This document shows, piece by piece, positions 28,377-38,319 of a stretch of DNA of 64,000 nt. A program made the translations under genes and the position numbers. How positions within the stretch are numbered: the stretch's first letter is position 1; each line of letters begins with the position of its first letter. Origin of the DNA: an uncultured Alphaproteobacteria bacterium (lineage in GTDB: Bacteria > Pseudomonadota > Alphaproteobacteria > HIMB59 > GCA-002718135); contig CACKRG010000003.1 in assembly GCA_902602515.1 (NCBI GenBank), positions 150,784 to 214,783 on the forward strand, in the 5' to 3' direction. The notes under the pieces were generated by a model that was given only the letters and a program-made list of their open reading frames with translations, was not told the DNA's origin and did not search any database.

Positions 28377-28985
28377 ATGAAAATAAATCTTTATCAAGGC
28401 GATCTACCAGATAGTTTTAAGCCATCAAAATATATAGCTATAGATAGTGAAACTATGGGATTAAATCCAAAAAGAGATAAGCTGTGTTTAGTACAAATTT
28501 CAAATGGAGACGATATTTGTAATTTAATTAAAATAAATTTTACACATAAAAAGCCTAAAAATTTAATTAATATTTTAAAAGATAATAAGATACAAAAAAT
28601 ATTTCACTATGCTAGATTTGATATAGCAGTTTTTAAATATAATTTTAAAATTAAAATTAAAAATGTTTATTGCACTAAAATAGCATCCAAATTAGTTAGA
28701 ACATATACGGATAAACATGGATATAAAGATCTATGTAGTGAGTTATTAAATAAAAATATTTCAAAATCTGAACAATCTTCAGATTGGGGTGGTGAACTTT
28801 CAAAAGAACAACAAAGGTATGCAGCTACAGATGTGTTATATTTACATAAAATTAAGGATAGACTTAATAAAATGTTAATTAGAGAAAAAAGAGATAAACT
28901 TGCAAAAGCATGTTTTGATTTTATTGAATATAGAACTGACTTAGATCTTATGGGTTGGGCTGAGCAAGATATTTTTAAACATTAA
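28377..28985 (+). CDS. rnd: Short ribonuclease D-type 3'-5' exonuclease
   Basis: A 202-residue DEDDy exonuclease. Exo I is AIDSETMGL with Asp23 and Glu25, Exo II lies in FHYARFDIAVF, and Exo III is YAATDVLYL with the Tyr and Asp of the DEDDy subclass. The HRDC domains present in full-length RNase D (about 375 residues) are absent, as is common for the short form in alphaproteobacteria. The predicted role is 3' trimming of tRNA or other RNA, though DNA activity is not excluded. It is the first gene of a fifteen-gene run; its stop and the kdsD start share one base. Confidence 0.82.
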   Translation: MKINLYQGDLPDSFKPSKYIAIDSETMGLNPKRDKLCLVQISNGDDICNLIKINFTHKKPKNLINILKDNKIQKIFHYARFDIAVFKYNFKIKIKNVYCTKIASKLVRTYTDKHGYKDLCSELLNKNISKSEQSSDWGGELSKEQQRYAATDVLYLHKIKDRLNKMLIREKRDKLAKACFDFIEYRTDLDLMGWAEQDIFKH

Positions 28986-29944
28986 TGAATAAAAAAAAGA
29001 AAATCTTAAGTAGTGCTAAGAAAGCTTATATGAGGGAATTAGGTAGTATTAAAACTTTAAATTCCACATTTAATAATAATTTTTACAAGGCTGTAGATGC
29101 AATTCATCATACTAAAGGTAGAGTTATTCTAACTGGTGTTGGAAAAAGTGCACATATTGGTAATAAAATATCAGCAACATTAACTTCAACTGGAACCCCT
29201 TCTTATTTTATTCATGCTACAGAAGCAAGTCATGGTGATTTAGGAAGTATAAAGAAAAACGATTGTGTAATTGCGATTTCTAATTCGGGTGAGACATCTG
29301 AATTAAATAATATCATACAATTTGTAAAAAGATTTAATATTACTTTAATAAGTATAACTAGTAATTCCAAAAGTAGTCTACATAAAAATTCAACTTTTGG
29401 AATTCTATATAAAAAACCCATTGAAGCATGTCCTTTAAATTTAGCTCCTACTACTTCTACCACAATGGCTCTAATTATAGGCGATTGTATTGCTATTGCG
29501 TTACTAGAGCTAAAAGGTTTTGAAAGTAAAAATTTTAAAAGTCTTCATCCAGGAGGAAATCTTGGGAAAGATTTAAAATATGCAAATGAAATAATGCATA
29601 CTAAAAATAAAATTCCAACAGTTAATCAAGATGTAAAAATGTCAAAAGCAATCATTATAATGACTAAGAAAAGTTTTGGGTGTTTAGGTGTTGTTGACAA
29701 AAATAAACAAATAATAGGAATAATAACAGATGGAGATTTAAGAAGAAAAATGAATTCTAAATTTTTTGAAAAAAAAGCTAAAGAAGTAATGACTAAAAAT
29801 CCAACTATAGCTAGTAAAGATATTCTTGTTGGTGAAGCTATAAATATTATGAATACTAAGAAAATTACCAGTCTTTTTATTTGTGAAAATAAGAAACCAC
29901 TTGGGATTGTTCATATTCATGACTTATTAAGGTTAACAAGTTAA
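28985..29944 (+). CDS. kdsD: Arabinose-5-phosphate isomerase (KdsD/KpsF family)
   Basis: A 319-residue enzyme that converts ribulose 5-phosphate to arabinose 5-phosphate, the first step of Kdo synthesis for LPS. The N-terminal SIS domain has TGVGKSAHIGNKISATL, HATEASHGDLG with the catalytic His, and AISNSGETSE. Two CBS domains follow, the first around GCLGVVDKNKQIIGIITDGD and the second around MNTKKITSLFI. It is immediately followed by lptC, lptA and lptB. The coupling of Kdo synthesis with LPS export genes matches the E. coli kdsD-lptCAB order. Confidence 0.93.
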   Translation: MNKKKKILSSAKKAYMRELGSIKTLNSTFNNNFYKAVDAIHHTKGRVILTGVGKSAHIGNKISATLTSTGTPSYFIHATEASHGDLGSIKKNDCVIAISNSGETSELNNIIQFVKRFNITLISITSNSKSSLHKNSTFGILYKKPIEACPLNLAPTTSTTMALIIGDCIAIALLELKGFESKNFKSLHPGGNLGKDLKYANEIMHTKNKIPTVNQDVKMSKAIIIMTKKSFGCLGVVDKNKQIIGIITDGDLRRKMNSKFFEKKAKEVMTKNPTIASKDILVGEAINIMNTKKITSLFICENKKPLGIVHIHDLLRLTS

Positions 29945-29945
29945 A

Positions 29946-30395
29946 TTGAATCTTTTGCTATCAATAAACAGAAACTATATTTTATTTTTTTCATTATTCA
30001 TTTCAATTATTTTTTTAATTATTATTTTCTCTAAATATTTTTCAATTTCATTTTCTAAAATTAAAATTAATAACAACATAATTTCTAATGTAGATATAAC
30101 TGCGCCAAGGTTTTCAATTAATAGTTTAAATCAAAAAATTTTAGTAACTGCCAAGGAGGGTAACTTTGTTGATAAAGATAAAATATTATTGAAAAAAAAT
30201 GTGCTTTTTAAATCTAATAAATTTAGTATTGAAAGTGATAATGTAATATTTGATAGAAAAGAACAAACAGCAAGAAGTGAAAATAATTCAACTTTTAAAT
30301 CAAAAAAAACAAAAATTTCTGCAGAAGGTTTCAATATTTATGATAAAGGTCAAAAAATAAAATTTTTTGGAAATTCAACTATAACTTTAAAATGA
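29946..30395 (+). CDS. lptC: LPS export system protein LptC
   Basis: A 149-residue protein with an N-terminal membrane anchor (residues about 9-34) and a periplasmic beta-jellyroll segment with NVDITAPRFSINSL and repeated short beta strands. It links the inner-membrane LptBFG transporter to the LptA bridge. It is short compared with E. coli LptC (191). Translation seems to begin at TTG (29946), since no ATG is near. Identification rests on position between kdsD and lptA, topology and the ITAPRFS-like motif, because primary sequence is poorly conserved in this family. It overlaps lptA by four bases. Confidence 0.8.
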   Translation: MNLLLSINRNYILFFSLFISIIFLIIIFSKYFSISFSKIKINNNIISNVDITAPRFSINSLNQKILVTAKEGNFVDKDKILLKKNVLFKSNKFSIESDNVIFDRKEQTARSENNSTFKSKKTKISAEGFNIYDKGQKIKFFGNSTITLK

Positions 30396-31153
30396 GAATA
30401 TTTTTTATTTTATGTATATTATTAATTACTAATTATTCTTATTCGCGAACTTTAGGGGAAACAGAAATAACAGCTGAAGAGGGTATTGAGGTATTTCAAG
30501 ATGATAAATACTACCTTTTAAAAAAAAATGTAAAAATAGATTCAGATAAATTTGTTTTACTTGGAGATGAAATAAAAATATTTTTTGATAAAGATTTGTA
30601 TGATATCAAATTAATAAATGCATTTGGAAATGTTAGTCTGATTTCAGATCAATTCAATATTACCGCTGAAGGTAATAAGCTTTTATTTCGAATTGAGAAT
30701 GAGGAAATTATAATTGAAGGAACAAGTTCAAAGCTAATTACTGATGAAATAGAAATGTTTTCTGATGAAAAAATTCAAGTAATAAATTTAAATGGTAGTT
30801 TTAATCTCAATGGTTCTAATTCAATTCTTAAATCTCAAGATATACTTATAGAAGGAAGTGAAATTGATGGTAAGTTTTCTTCTAAAAATAATGCTAAAGA
30901 AATCATCATACTAAACGTGTATGATCAAAATATTGCATACATTAAGAGTGATAATACAGAAATGTTTGCTAAAAATATAAAATATAATAAGGAAATATCA
31001 TTAATTGAATTAGAAGAAGATGTAAAAATTTTAAGAGGTGGCGAAGTCATTATGGGTGATTATGGAACTCTTGATACAAAAACTAATTCATATAAAATAA
31101 AGTCTAATGATTCTAATAAAGTAAAAGCAATATTAAAAAATAATAATGAATAA
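30392..31153 (+). CDS. lptA: LPS transport periplasmic protein LptA
   Basis: A 253-residue protein with a signal peptide at residues 1-18 (FFILCILLITNYSYS) and an OstA-type beta-jellyroll. The first repeat has EITAEEGIEVFQDDKYYLLK. Further repeats contain FNITAEGNKLLF and MGDYGTLDTKTNSYKI. The periplasmic protein forms the bridge that carries LPS to the outer membrane. It is longer than E. coli LptA (185), with extra strands in the middle. It overlaps lptC by four bases and lptB by eight. Confidence 0.85.
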   Translation: MRIFFILCILLITNYSYSRTLGETEITAEEGIEVFQDDKYYLLKKNVKIDSDKFVLLGDEIKIFFDKDLYDIKLINAFGNVSLISDQFNITAEGNKLLFRIENEEIIIEGTSSKLITDEIEMFSDEKIQVINLNGSFNLNGSNSILKSQDILIEGSEIDGKFSSKNNAKEIIILNVYDQNIAYIKSDNTEMFAKNIKYNKEISLIELEEDVKILRGGEVIMGDYGTLDTKTNSYKIKSNDSNKVKAILKNNNE

Positions 31154-31889
31154 GTTTAACATTTTAGATGATGGATTGATTGTTAATAAAATATCAAAAT
31201 CATATGGTAACAAGGAGGTCGTGAGAGATTTAAGCCTCTCCATAAAAAGAGGTGAGATAGTTGGCCTTCTTGGACCAAATGGAGCAGGCAAAACTACAAG
31301 TTTTTACATTGTTGTGGGTTTGGTCAAACAAGATAGAGGATCAATTTTTTTAGATAAATTAGAAATTTCAAATATACCAATTTATAAAAGAGGTTTAATG
31401 GGTATAAGTTACCTACCTCAAGAATCTTCAATATTTCGAGGTATGAATGTGGAGGATAATTTATTATCAATAATTGAAATAACAGAAAGTGAAAAAAACA
31501 AGCAGGATATAATTTTACAAAATTTACTAAATGAATTTGATATTAATCACGTAAGAAAATCAAAATCTATAGTATTATCAGGTGGAGAAAGAAGAAGATT
31601 AGAAATAGCAAGAACACTTGCATCTAATCCTAAATATCTACTTTTAGATGAACCTTTAACGGGAATTGATCCAGTATCAATTGAAGAAATTAAAGTTATA
31701 ATAAAAAAATTAAAACAAAAAAATATAGGAGTTCTTATTACAGATCATAACGTAAGAGAAACTCTTAAGATTGTTGATAAAGTTTATATTGTAAATGAAG
31801 GAGCATTATTTTTTGAAGGTAATCCTGAGGATGCTATAAAAGATGAAAAAATACAAAAATTTTATCTTGGATCAAATTTCCAGCTTTAA
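31146..31889 (+). CDS. lptB: LPS export ABC transporter ATP-binding protein LptB
   Basis: A 247-residue ATPase that powers LPS extraction from the inner membrane. Walker A GPNGAGKTT is at residues 43-51, the Q-loop lies in ISYLPQESSIFRGM (the LptB form), the signature is LSGGERRRLEIARTLA and Walker B reads YLLLDEPLTGIDP. The switch His lies in ITDHNVRETL, also characteristic of LptB. In many proteobacteria rpoN follows lptB; here aroA follows directly with a TAATG overlap. The permeases LptF and LptG are not in the window. Confidence 0.96.
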   Translation: MNKFNILDDGLIVNKISKSYGNKEVVRDLSLSIKRGEIVGLLGPNGAGKTTSFYIVVGLVKQDRGSIFLDKLEISNIPIYKRGLMGISYLPQESSIFRGMNVEDNLLSIIEITESEKNKQDIILQNLLNEFDINHVRKSKSIVLSGGERRRLEIARTLASNPKYLLLDEPLTGIDPVSIEEIKVIIKKLKQKNIGVLITDHNVRETLKIVDKVYIVNEGALFFEGNPEDAIKDEKIQKFYLGSNFQL

Positions 31890-33187
31890 TGATAAGTAAC
31901 AAAATAAATACAGCTCTTAAGGGTTTACCAAAAATACCTGGTGATAAATCAATATCACACAGATCTATAATTATACCTTCTATTTCAAATGGTATATGTG
32001 AAGTAAGTAATTTATTAAAATCTGATGATGTAATAAATACTCTTGAAGCTTTTAAATGTATGGGTGTCAATATTACCGAACAAAATGGAAAGGTGACTAT
32101 TTATGGCAAAGGAATGAATTCCTTAAAAAAACCTAAAAAAGAAATTTACCTTGGTAATTCTGGAACGAGTGCTAGATTGTTAGCAGGTCTATTATCTAGT
32201 CAAAGCTTTAATTCTAAATTAATCGGTGACAAATCTCTGTCTTCAAGGCCAATGAAAAGAATATCTGACCCATTAAAAAAAATGAATGCTGAAATTTATG
32301 ATAACAATGGTAAGCTACCAATGGAAATAAAAGGTAAAGAATTATTAAGCACATCTATAGATATAAAAATACCATCAGCACAAATTAAATCAGGAATAAT
32401 TTTAGCGGCTTTAAATACAAATGGCACAACTGAAATAGTAGAAAACCATATATCAAGAGATCACACAGAGATTATGTTGCAGTCATTTGAAGCAGACATT
32501 GATATTTTAAAAAATAATTCAAAAAAAATCATCAAAATAAAAGGAAAAAAAGAGTTAATATCTAAAAATATTGATGTTCCATGTGATTTATCAAGCAGTG
32601 CTTTTTTTATAGTTGCAGCAATTATAAATGATGATTCAAAGATTAAATTATGTAATATAAATATCAATCCTACTCGAAATGGAATTTTAATTGCTCTAGA
32701 AAAAATGGGTGCCGACATAAATTATTTTAATGAACGAACGTCTAACAATGAGAAGGTTTGTGATATTGAAGTTAGTAATTCAAAATTGACTGGTTGTGAT
32801 TTAGATTCTGATTTTTCAAAATTAATGATTGATGAATATCCAATACTTGCAGTAGCGGCATCTTTTGCTGATTCACCTAGTATTTTTAGAGGGTTGGGAG
32901 AACTTAGAGTTAAAGAGAGTGACAGATTAAATTTAATTATGCTGAACCTTCAAAGATGTGGAGTAAAATGTAAAATTGAAAATGATGACCTTCATATTTT
33001 TCCAAGTAAAAATTTTGACATTAAAAATAAAAGTATTAAAACTGACTATGATCACAGAATTGCAATGGCATTTGCTGTGATGGGTACTAAAATCGGACCT
33101 TTAAAAATTGAAGATGCAAATTCTATAAATACTAGTTTTCCATCATTTGTAGATGAGTTTAATAAAATTGGTGCCCATATTTCTTAA
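31889..33187 (+). CDS. aroA: 3-phosphoshikimate 1-carboxyvinyltransferase (EPSP synthase)
   Basis: A 432-residue enzyme that transfers the enolpyruvyl group of PEP to shikimate 3-phosphate. Visible motifs are GDKSISHRSII near residue 15, LGNSGTSARLLAGLL (the PEP site), GDKSLSSRPMKRISDPL, the substrate segment KSGIILAALN and the C-terminal DYDHRIAMAFAV. The pattern around GNSGTSARL and RPMKR is closer to class II enzymes such as that of S. aureus than to E. coli. It supplies chorismate, so it links functionally with trpF, trpB and trpA further down the same run. Spacing to cmk is five bases. Confidence 0.96.
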   Translation: MISNKINTALKGLPKIPGDKSISHRSIIIPSISNGICEVSNLLKSDDVINTLEAFKCMGVNITEQNGKVTIYGKGMNSLKKPKKEIYLGNSGTSARLLAGLLSSQSFNSKLIGDKSLSSRPMKRISDPLKKMNAEIYDNNGKLPMEIKGKELLSTSIDIKIPSAQIKSGIILAALNTNGTTEIVENHISRDHTEIMLQSFEADIDILKNNSKKIIKIKGKKELISKNIDVPCDLSSSAFFIVAAIINDDSKIKLCNININPTRNGILIALEKMGADINYFNERTSNNEKVCDIEVSNSKLTGCDLDSDFSKLMIDEYPILAVAASFADSPSIFRGLGELRVKESDRLNLIMLNLQRCGVKCKIENDDLHIFPSKNFDIKNKSIKTDYDHRIAMAFAVMGTKIGPLKIEDANSINTSFPSFVDEFNKIGAHIS

Positions 33188-33192
33188 GTGTA

Positions 33193-33819
33193 ATGATTGT
33201 TACTATTGATGGTCCAGCTGGTTCAGGTAAAGGCAAAATAGCGAAATATATTTCTAATAAGTGGGGTTTTAAACATCTTGATTCTGGCATTTTATATAGG
33301 AATTTAGCATACAAAATTCTTAAAAGTCAAATTGATATAAAATCCACAACAGAAATAAAAGAAATAATGAAAGAGCAAAAAAATATCTCATTTAGAAATT
33401 ATAAAAGGCTAAGATCAGAAAAAGTTAGTAAAATTGCCTCAATAATTGCTACACATAAATTTGTAAGAGATCATATCAATAAATTTCAAAGAAATTTTGT
33501 TAATTTTAATAAAAAAAATAGCCATTTTGTTATTGATGGAAGAGATATTGGGTCAGTAGTTTTTAGGAATGCTGAACTAAAACTATATATAGACGTAAGT
33601 GAGCAAAATAGAGCAAAAAGAAGATATAAACAGTTGATTGATAGTGGTGAAAAGTCTATATACCGTCAAATTTTGAAAGATATAAAATTGAGAGACAAGA
33701 AAGATAAGAATAGATCAGTTTCACCTCTAGTAATTCCTAGTGGTGCCATTATAATAAACAATAATGGTAACTTCTTGAGAACAGCAAATCAAATTAACAA
33801 GTTAATAAGAAATATATAA
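33193..33819 (+). CDS. cmk: Cytidylate kinase
   Basis: A 208-residue NMP kinase that phosphorylates CMP and dCMP. The P-loop is GPAGSGKGK at residues 7-15, a variant of the usual GxSGxGKG/S. KHLDSGILYRNLA is the nucleotide-monophosphate site, VIDGRDIGSVVF follows, and the lid region contains EQNRAKRRYKQL and SPLVIPSGA (the usual acidic pair there is partly replaced). The aroA-cmk-rpsA-ihfB order is widely conserved in proteobacteria. It abuts rpsA with no spacer. Confidence 0.94.
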   Translation: MIVTIDGPAGSGKGKIAKYISNKWGFKHLDSGILYRNLAYKILKSQIDIKSTTEIKEIMKEQKNISFRNYKRLRSEKVSKIASIIATHKFVRDHINKFQRNFVNFNKKNSHFVIDGRDIGSVVFRNAELKLYIDVSEQNRAKRRYKQLIDSGEKSIYRQILKDIKLRDKKDKNRSVSPLVIPSGAIIINNNGNFLRTANQINKLIRNI

Positions 33820-35520
33820 ATGACTGAAAATACAAGTAATAAAATTTCTAATACTGAATACGATGCACTACTTGCAAACTCATATAAAAACACAAATGCA
33901 AAGGAAAAAAGTATTGTTTCTGGAACTATTGTTTCAATTGAAAATGATATTGTAACTATTGATGTTGGATTAAAAAGTGAAGGTCGTATTTCAATAAGTG
34001 AATTTTCACGACCAGGTCAAAAACCTGAAATTAATATTGGTGATCAAACAGAAGTGTTTATTGAAAACTTAGATAATGCAGATGGTGAAACATCTATTTC
34101 AAGAGAAAAAGCTGTGAAGCAAAAAGCTTGGCATGATTTACAAGAAAGTTTTTCAAATAACAATGTTGTTACAGGTATTCCATACAATAGAGTAAAAGGT
34201 GGATTAAGTGTAGATCTAAATGGAGTAACTGCATTTTTGCCTGGCAGTCAAATAGATACGAGACAAATTGTTAAAGATACAAAGGAGTTACTCAATAAAC
34301 CGATTGAATTATTAATTCTTAAAATGGATAAATTTAGAGGCAACATTGTTGTTTCTAGAAAAGCAATTACTGAAAATGAACTCAAAGAACAAAGAAAAGA
34401 ACTTTTAAGTTCTATTGAAGAAGGATCTATAATAGAAGGCAAAGTAAAAAATATTACTGATTATGGAGCTTTCATCGACCTTGGTGGTTTAGATGGGTTA
34501 GTTCATGTAACAGATATTTCATGGACTAAAATAAATAACCCATCAGATATTTTGGAATTAAACCAAAGTATTAAAGTAAAAGTTTTAAAGTTTGATGAAG
34601 AACTTTCAAGACTTAGCTTAGGAATTAAACAATTATCTCCAAATCCATGGGATACTGTTCACGATAATATTAAAGTTGATGACAAGATTAAATGTAAGAT
34701 TTCAAATATATCTGACAATCAAATTAATATTATAATAAACGAAATTTATGATGGTATTATTACAATTAATGAACTAACTTGGTTAAAAAAACCCCCTCAC
34801 CCTTCAAAGATAATAAACTTAGGTGAAACAATAGAAGTCAAAGTAATAGAAATAGACGAAGATAAAAAAAGAATAAATTGTAGTTTAAAACAAACTAAAG
34901 AAAATCCTTGGGTAAAGCTTAAAGAAAACTATAATATAAATGATTCTTTTGAAACTGAGGTTGTTAATGTTGTTGATTTTGGGATATTTGTAAAAGTTCA
35001 AGATGAAATTGACGGCATGGTCCATGTTTCAGACCTAAGTTGGGAAGAAAAAGAATGTGACTTAATGCTAAAAGAATTCAAAAAAAGTGACAAAGTTAAA
35101 GTAAAAATATTAGATATTAATGTTGAAAAAGAAAGAATTAGTTTAGGTATTAAACATTTAAAGAGTGATCCAGTACAAGAATATCTGGATAAAAATCCAC
35201 TTAAATCCAAAATAACTGGTAAAATAATAGAAATTGATGAAAAAGGTTTAAAAGTTGAACTAGATTCTCAAAAAAAGATATTAGGATATATTAAGAAAAT
35301 TAACTTATCAAAAGATAAAAATGAGCAAAAGACTGAAAGATTTGCCATTGGTGAAAATGTGGATTCAATAATAGTATCACTAGATAGTAAATCAAGAGTC
35401 TTAAATCTTTCAATTAAAGAACTTGAAATAATAGATGAAAAAGAAGTTTTATCTAAATATGGATCTAGTGCTTCTGGAGCTTCATTAGGAGATATATTAG
35501 GTTCAGTTCTAAAGAAATAG
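33820..35520 (+). CDS. rpsA: 30S ribosomal protein S1
   Basis: A 566-residue protein of about six S1/OB repeats, which binds mRNA and delivers it to the 30S subunit. Repeats are visible from GTIVSIENDIVTIDVGLKSE onward. The best conserved are at residues about 205-275 (VKNITDYGAFIDLGGLDGLV) and about 375-450 (VVNVVDFGIFVKVQDEIDGM). The length is typical for alphaproteobacteria. With so few strong Shine-Dalgarno sequences in this window, S1 is probably important for initiation on AT-rich leaders; that is inference. Confidence 0.96.
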   Translation: MTENTSNKISNTEYDALLANSYKNTNAKEKSIVSGTIVSIENDIVTIDVGLKSEGRISISEFSRPGQKPEINIGDQTEVFIENLDNADGETSISREKAVKQKAWHDLQESFSNNNVVTGIPYNRVKGGLSVDLNGVTAFLPGSQIDTRQIVKDTKELLNKPIELLILKMDKFRGNIVVSRKAITENELKEQRKELLSSIEEGSIIEGKVKNITDYGAFIDLGGLDGLVHVTDISWTKINNPSDILELNQSIKVKVLKFDEELSRLSLGIKQLSPNPWDTVHDNIKVDDKIKCKISNISDNQINIIINEIYDGIITINELTWLKKPPHPSKIINLGETIEVKVIEIDEDKKRINCSLKQTKENPWVKLKENYNINDSFETEVVNVVDFGIFVKVQDEIDGMVHVSDLSWEEKECDLMLKEFKKSDKVKVKILDINVEKERISLGIKHLKSDPVQEYLDKNPLKSKITGKIIEIDEKGLKVELDSQKKILGYIKKINLSKDKNEQKTERFAIGENVDSIIVSLDSKSRVLNLSIKELEIIDEKEVLSKYGSSASGASLGDILGSVLKK

Positions 35521-35525
35521 AACTA

Positions 35526-35822
35526 ATGTTAAAATCTCAAATTCTAGATAAACTACATAATAAGTATAAAAATCTTGATTTAAATGACATCGAAAGTATT
35601 TTCGAGCTATTTATTAAAAAATTATCAAGCTCACTTAAAGATGGAAGAAATATTGAAATCAGAGGATTTGGTACTATCAGCAGGAAAATCAATAAAGAGA
35701 AGCAAGTAAGAAATCCTAAGACAAATGAAAAATTATTTAAAAAAAAATCATATAAATTGCATTTTAAAATAGGTAAAATTTTACATAATAGAGTAAATCC
35801 GAAAACAAATAATGAATTCTAA
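35526..35822 (+). CDS. ihfB: Integration host factor beta-like DNA-binding protein
   Basis: A 98-residue HU/IHF-family protein. The N-terminal helices are followed by EIRGFGTISRK and the DNA-intercalating arm RNPKTNEKLFKKKSY, ending with HFKIGKILHNRVN. The HFK-G-K-x-L-x-x-R-V ending is the IHF-beta form, and the position after rpsA is the usual one for ihfB. It bends DNA as a heterodimer with IHF-alpha in other bacteria; ihfA is not in the window. It overlaps pyrF by eleven bases. Confidence 0.9.
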   Translation: MLKSQILDKLHNKYKNLDLNDIESIFELFIKKLSSSLKDGRNIEIRGFGTISRKINKEKQVRNPKTNEKLFKKKSYKLHFKIGKILHNRVNPKTNNEF

Positions 35823-36489
35823 AAAAGTTATCGTTGCTATAGATAGTGATAATTTAAAAAAAATAAAAAAATTAGTAAATATTTTAAAATCTGAAGCTTA
35901 CGCGTTTAAAATAGGATACGAATTTTTTTTTAATTTTGGAATAGATGGTTATAATCAAGTTAAGAAAATTTGTCCTAATATTTTTTTAGATCTTAAATTG
36001 CATGATATTCCCAATACGGTGGAAAAAGGAGTCAAAGCTATAGGTAAATTAAAACCATTACTTACAACTGTACATATTTCAGGAGGTAATGAAATGATGA
36101 GAGCAAGTATTAAAAATAAGAAATATACAAAAATTTTAGGTGTTTCAGTATTAACAAGTCTGGATCAGAACATGACTAAATTATATTATAATGAAAAAAA
36201 AATTGAAAAGTTAGTTAAAAAATTTGTAAATCAAGCAAAAAAAAACCAACTAGATGGTGTAGTCTGTAGTCCTTTAGAGATAAAATATATTAGAAAAAAA
36301 GTTGGAAAAAAATTTCTTATCATCACACCAGGGATACGTATAAAAAATGAACATGATGATCAAAAAAGAGTAATGACCCCAAAAGAAGCAATTGATTTAG
36401 GAGCTGATTACTTAGTGATTGGAAGACCAATTATTAAAGCTTCTAACCCTTTAAAAATTCTAAAAACAATAAATAATTCTATAAATTAA
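35812..36489 (+). CDS. pyrF: Orotidine 5'-phosphate decarboxylase
   Basis: A 225-residue TIM-barrel enzyme that makes UMP. The catalytic motif DLKLHDIPNTV carries the D-x-K-x-x-D triad. KIGYEFFFNFG precedes it, VVCSPLEIKYIRK and ITPGIR follow, and GADYLVIGRPI binds phosphate. The length is normal. It begins inside the end of ihfB and its stop shares a base with the trpF start. The placement of pyrF directly before trpF is not universal in alphaproteobacteria. Confidence 0.95.
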   Translation: MNSKKVIVAIDSDNLKKIKKLVNILKSEAYAFKIGYEFFFNFGIDGYNQVKKICPNIFLDLKLHDIPNTVEKGVKAIGKLKPLLTTVHISGGNEMMRASIKNKKYTKILGVSVLTSLDQNMTKLYYNEKKIEKLVKKFVNQAKKNQLDGVVCSPLEIKYIRKKVGKKFLIITPGIRIKNEHDDQKRVMTPKEAIDLGADYLVIGRPIIKASNPLKILKTINNSIN

Positions 36490-37118
36490 TGATTATAAAA
36501 ATTTGTGGAATTCAAACTAAAGAAACTCTCCTCTGTTGTGAAAAAAATAAAATTGATTTTTTTGGTATGATTTTTTACACAAAAAGTCCTCGTAATATTT
36601 CAAAAGAAAATGCAAAATATCTTTTAAATTTATCAAAAAATTTAAATATTGAAGGTGTTGGTGTTTTTGTTAATGAAAATATAAACACTCTAAAAGAATT
36701 GGTTTTTGATCTAAAGCTTAAGATAATTCAACTTCATGGTGAAGAAGATAATGATTATATAAAAAAATTAAAAGATAATAAATTAAAGGTAATTAAAAAA
36801 ATTTCGATAAAATATCAAAATGATTTGAATAAAATTGATAATTACTCAGAAGCAGATTATTATTTATTTGATTACATGCCAAATCCTGGTGAGTTACCAG
36901 GAGGAAATGCTAAAAGTTTTAATTGGAATATTTTAAATAATTTCCAAATTACAAAGCCTTGGTTTATTTCAGGTGGTATAAATATAGATAATATTGATCT
37001 ATTAAGAAAAAAAATCAATCCTTTTGGAGTTGATTTGTCTTCTGGAGTCGAAAAAGAGCTTGGCATTAAAGATAATCACATTATAAATAATTTAATGGAC
37101 AAAATTAAATATGCTTAA
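36489..37118 (+). CDS. trpF: Phosphoribosylanthranilate isomerase
   Basis: A 209-residue TIM barrel for the third step of tryptophan synthesis. The N terminus [12 protein letters not shown] carries the catalytic Cys (residue 5). FYTKSPRNI follows, [11 protein letters not shown] is the usual HG-x-E strand, [22 protein letters not shown] carries the catalytic Asp and phosphate loop (quoted here in parts, YLFDY and [10 protein letters not shown]), and [10 protein letters not shown] plus GVDLSSGVE close the barrel. It overlaps trpB by eight bases. Confidence 0.95.
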   Translation: MIIKICGIQTKETLLCCEKNKIDFFGMIFYTKSPRNISKENAKYLLNLSKNLNIEGVGVFVNENINTLKELVFDLKLKIIQLHGEEDNDYIKKLKDNKLKVIKKISIKYQNDLNKIDNYSEADYYLFDYMPNPGELPGGNAKSFNWNILNNFQITKPWFISGGINIDNIDLLRKKINPFGVDLSSGVEKELGIKDNHIINNLMDKIKYA

Positions 37119-38319
37119 AAATACTTATAAAAAATATCCAGATGAGAAGGGTTATTTTGGTCAGTTTGGAGGTAGATATGTTTCTGAGACGTTAATGCCT
37201 CTTATACTTGAAGTCGAAAAAGAGTATGATAAAATTAAGAATGATGAAAAATTTATTGATGAGTTTAATCACTACTTAAAAACTTACGTGGGAAGACCAA
37301 GCCCATTATTTTTTGCCAGAAGAATATCTGAAGATTTAAATGGTCCTAAAATATATTTTAAGAGGGACGAATTAAATCACACAGGTGCTCATAAAATAAA
37401 CAATTGTATGGGTCAGATTTTATTAGCAAAAAAGATGGGAAAAAAGAGAATTATAGCTGAAACAGGTGCAGGTCAACATGGTGTAGCTACTGCCACAGTT
37501 TGTGCACTATTTGGACTACCCTGCATAGTGTATATGGGTGAAAAGGATATTGAAAGACAGTCCCCGAATGTATTTAGAATGAAGTTACTTGGTGCAGAAA
37601 TAAGAAGTGTTTCAACTGGATCTAAATCTCTCAAAGATGCTATGAACGAGGCTTTACGAGACTGGGTAACGAATGTTAAAGATACATTTTACATAATTGG
37701 AACTGCTGCTGGTCCACATCCTTATCCTGCTATGGTAAGGGATTTTCAATCCATTATTGGTAAAGAAGTTAGAGAACAGCTTAAAGAAATTGAAGGTAAA
37801 TCACCTGATTTACTGCTTGCTTGTATAGGTGGTGGATCAAATGCTTTAGGACTTTTTCATGAATTTCTAGATGACACTGACGTTGAAATGATAGCAGTTG
37901 AAGCAGCTGGACATGGTATTGATACATTTAAACATGCAGCTAGTTTGACAGGTGGCAAACCTGGTGTTTTACATGGTAATAAGACTTACCTATTACAATC
38001 TTCTACTGGACAAATTCAAGAGGCTCACTCCATTTCTGCAGGTTTAGACTATCCAGGAATTGGACCAGAACACGCTTTTTTATTTGAAGAAAAGAGAGTT
38101 AAATATATGTCAGCTACTGACAAAGATGCTCTAGAAGCTTTTCAATATTGTTGTAAACTTGAAGGTATAATACCAGCTTTGGAACCTGCACACGCCTTAT
38201 CAGTACTAAAAAAAATAGCAAAAAATTATAGTAAAGATAAAATAGTTGTTATGAACATGTGTGGGAGAGGTGATAAAGATATTTTTACAATAGCTGATGA
38301 GCTTAAAATAAAAATTTAA
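37111..38319 (+). CDS. trpB: Tryptophan synthase beta chain
   Basis: A 402-residue PLP enzyme that joins indole and serine. [19 protein letters not shown] is the typical N terminus, HTGAHKINN carries the PLP lysine, [15 protein letters not shown] follows, and [10 protein letters not shown] binds the cofactor phosphate. The C-terminal NMCGRGDKD is intact. The length and motifs are those of the standard TrpB1 type. It shares a base with the trpA start (TAATG), as in most trp operons. Confidence 0.97.
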   Translation: MLKNTYKKYPDEKGYFGQFGGRYVSETLMPLILEVEKEYDKIKNDEKFIDEFNHYLKTYVGRPSPLFFARRISEDLNGPKIYFKRDELNHTGAHKINNCMGQILLAKKMGKKRIIAETGAGQHGVATATVCALFGLPCIVYMGEKDIERQSPNVFRMKLLGAEIRSVSTGSKSLKDAMNEALRDWVTNVKDTFYIIGTAAGPHPYPAMVRDFQSIIGKEVREQLKEIEGKSPDLLLACIGGGSNALGLFHEFLDDTDVEMIAVEAAGHGIDTFKHAASLTGGKPGVLHGNKTYLLQSSTGQIQEAHSISAGLDYPGIGPEHAFLFEEKRVKYMSATDKDALEAFQYCCKLEGIIPALEPAHALSVLKKIAKNYSKDKIVVMNMCGRGDKDIFTIADELKIKI

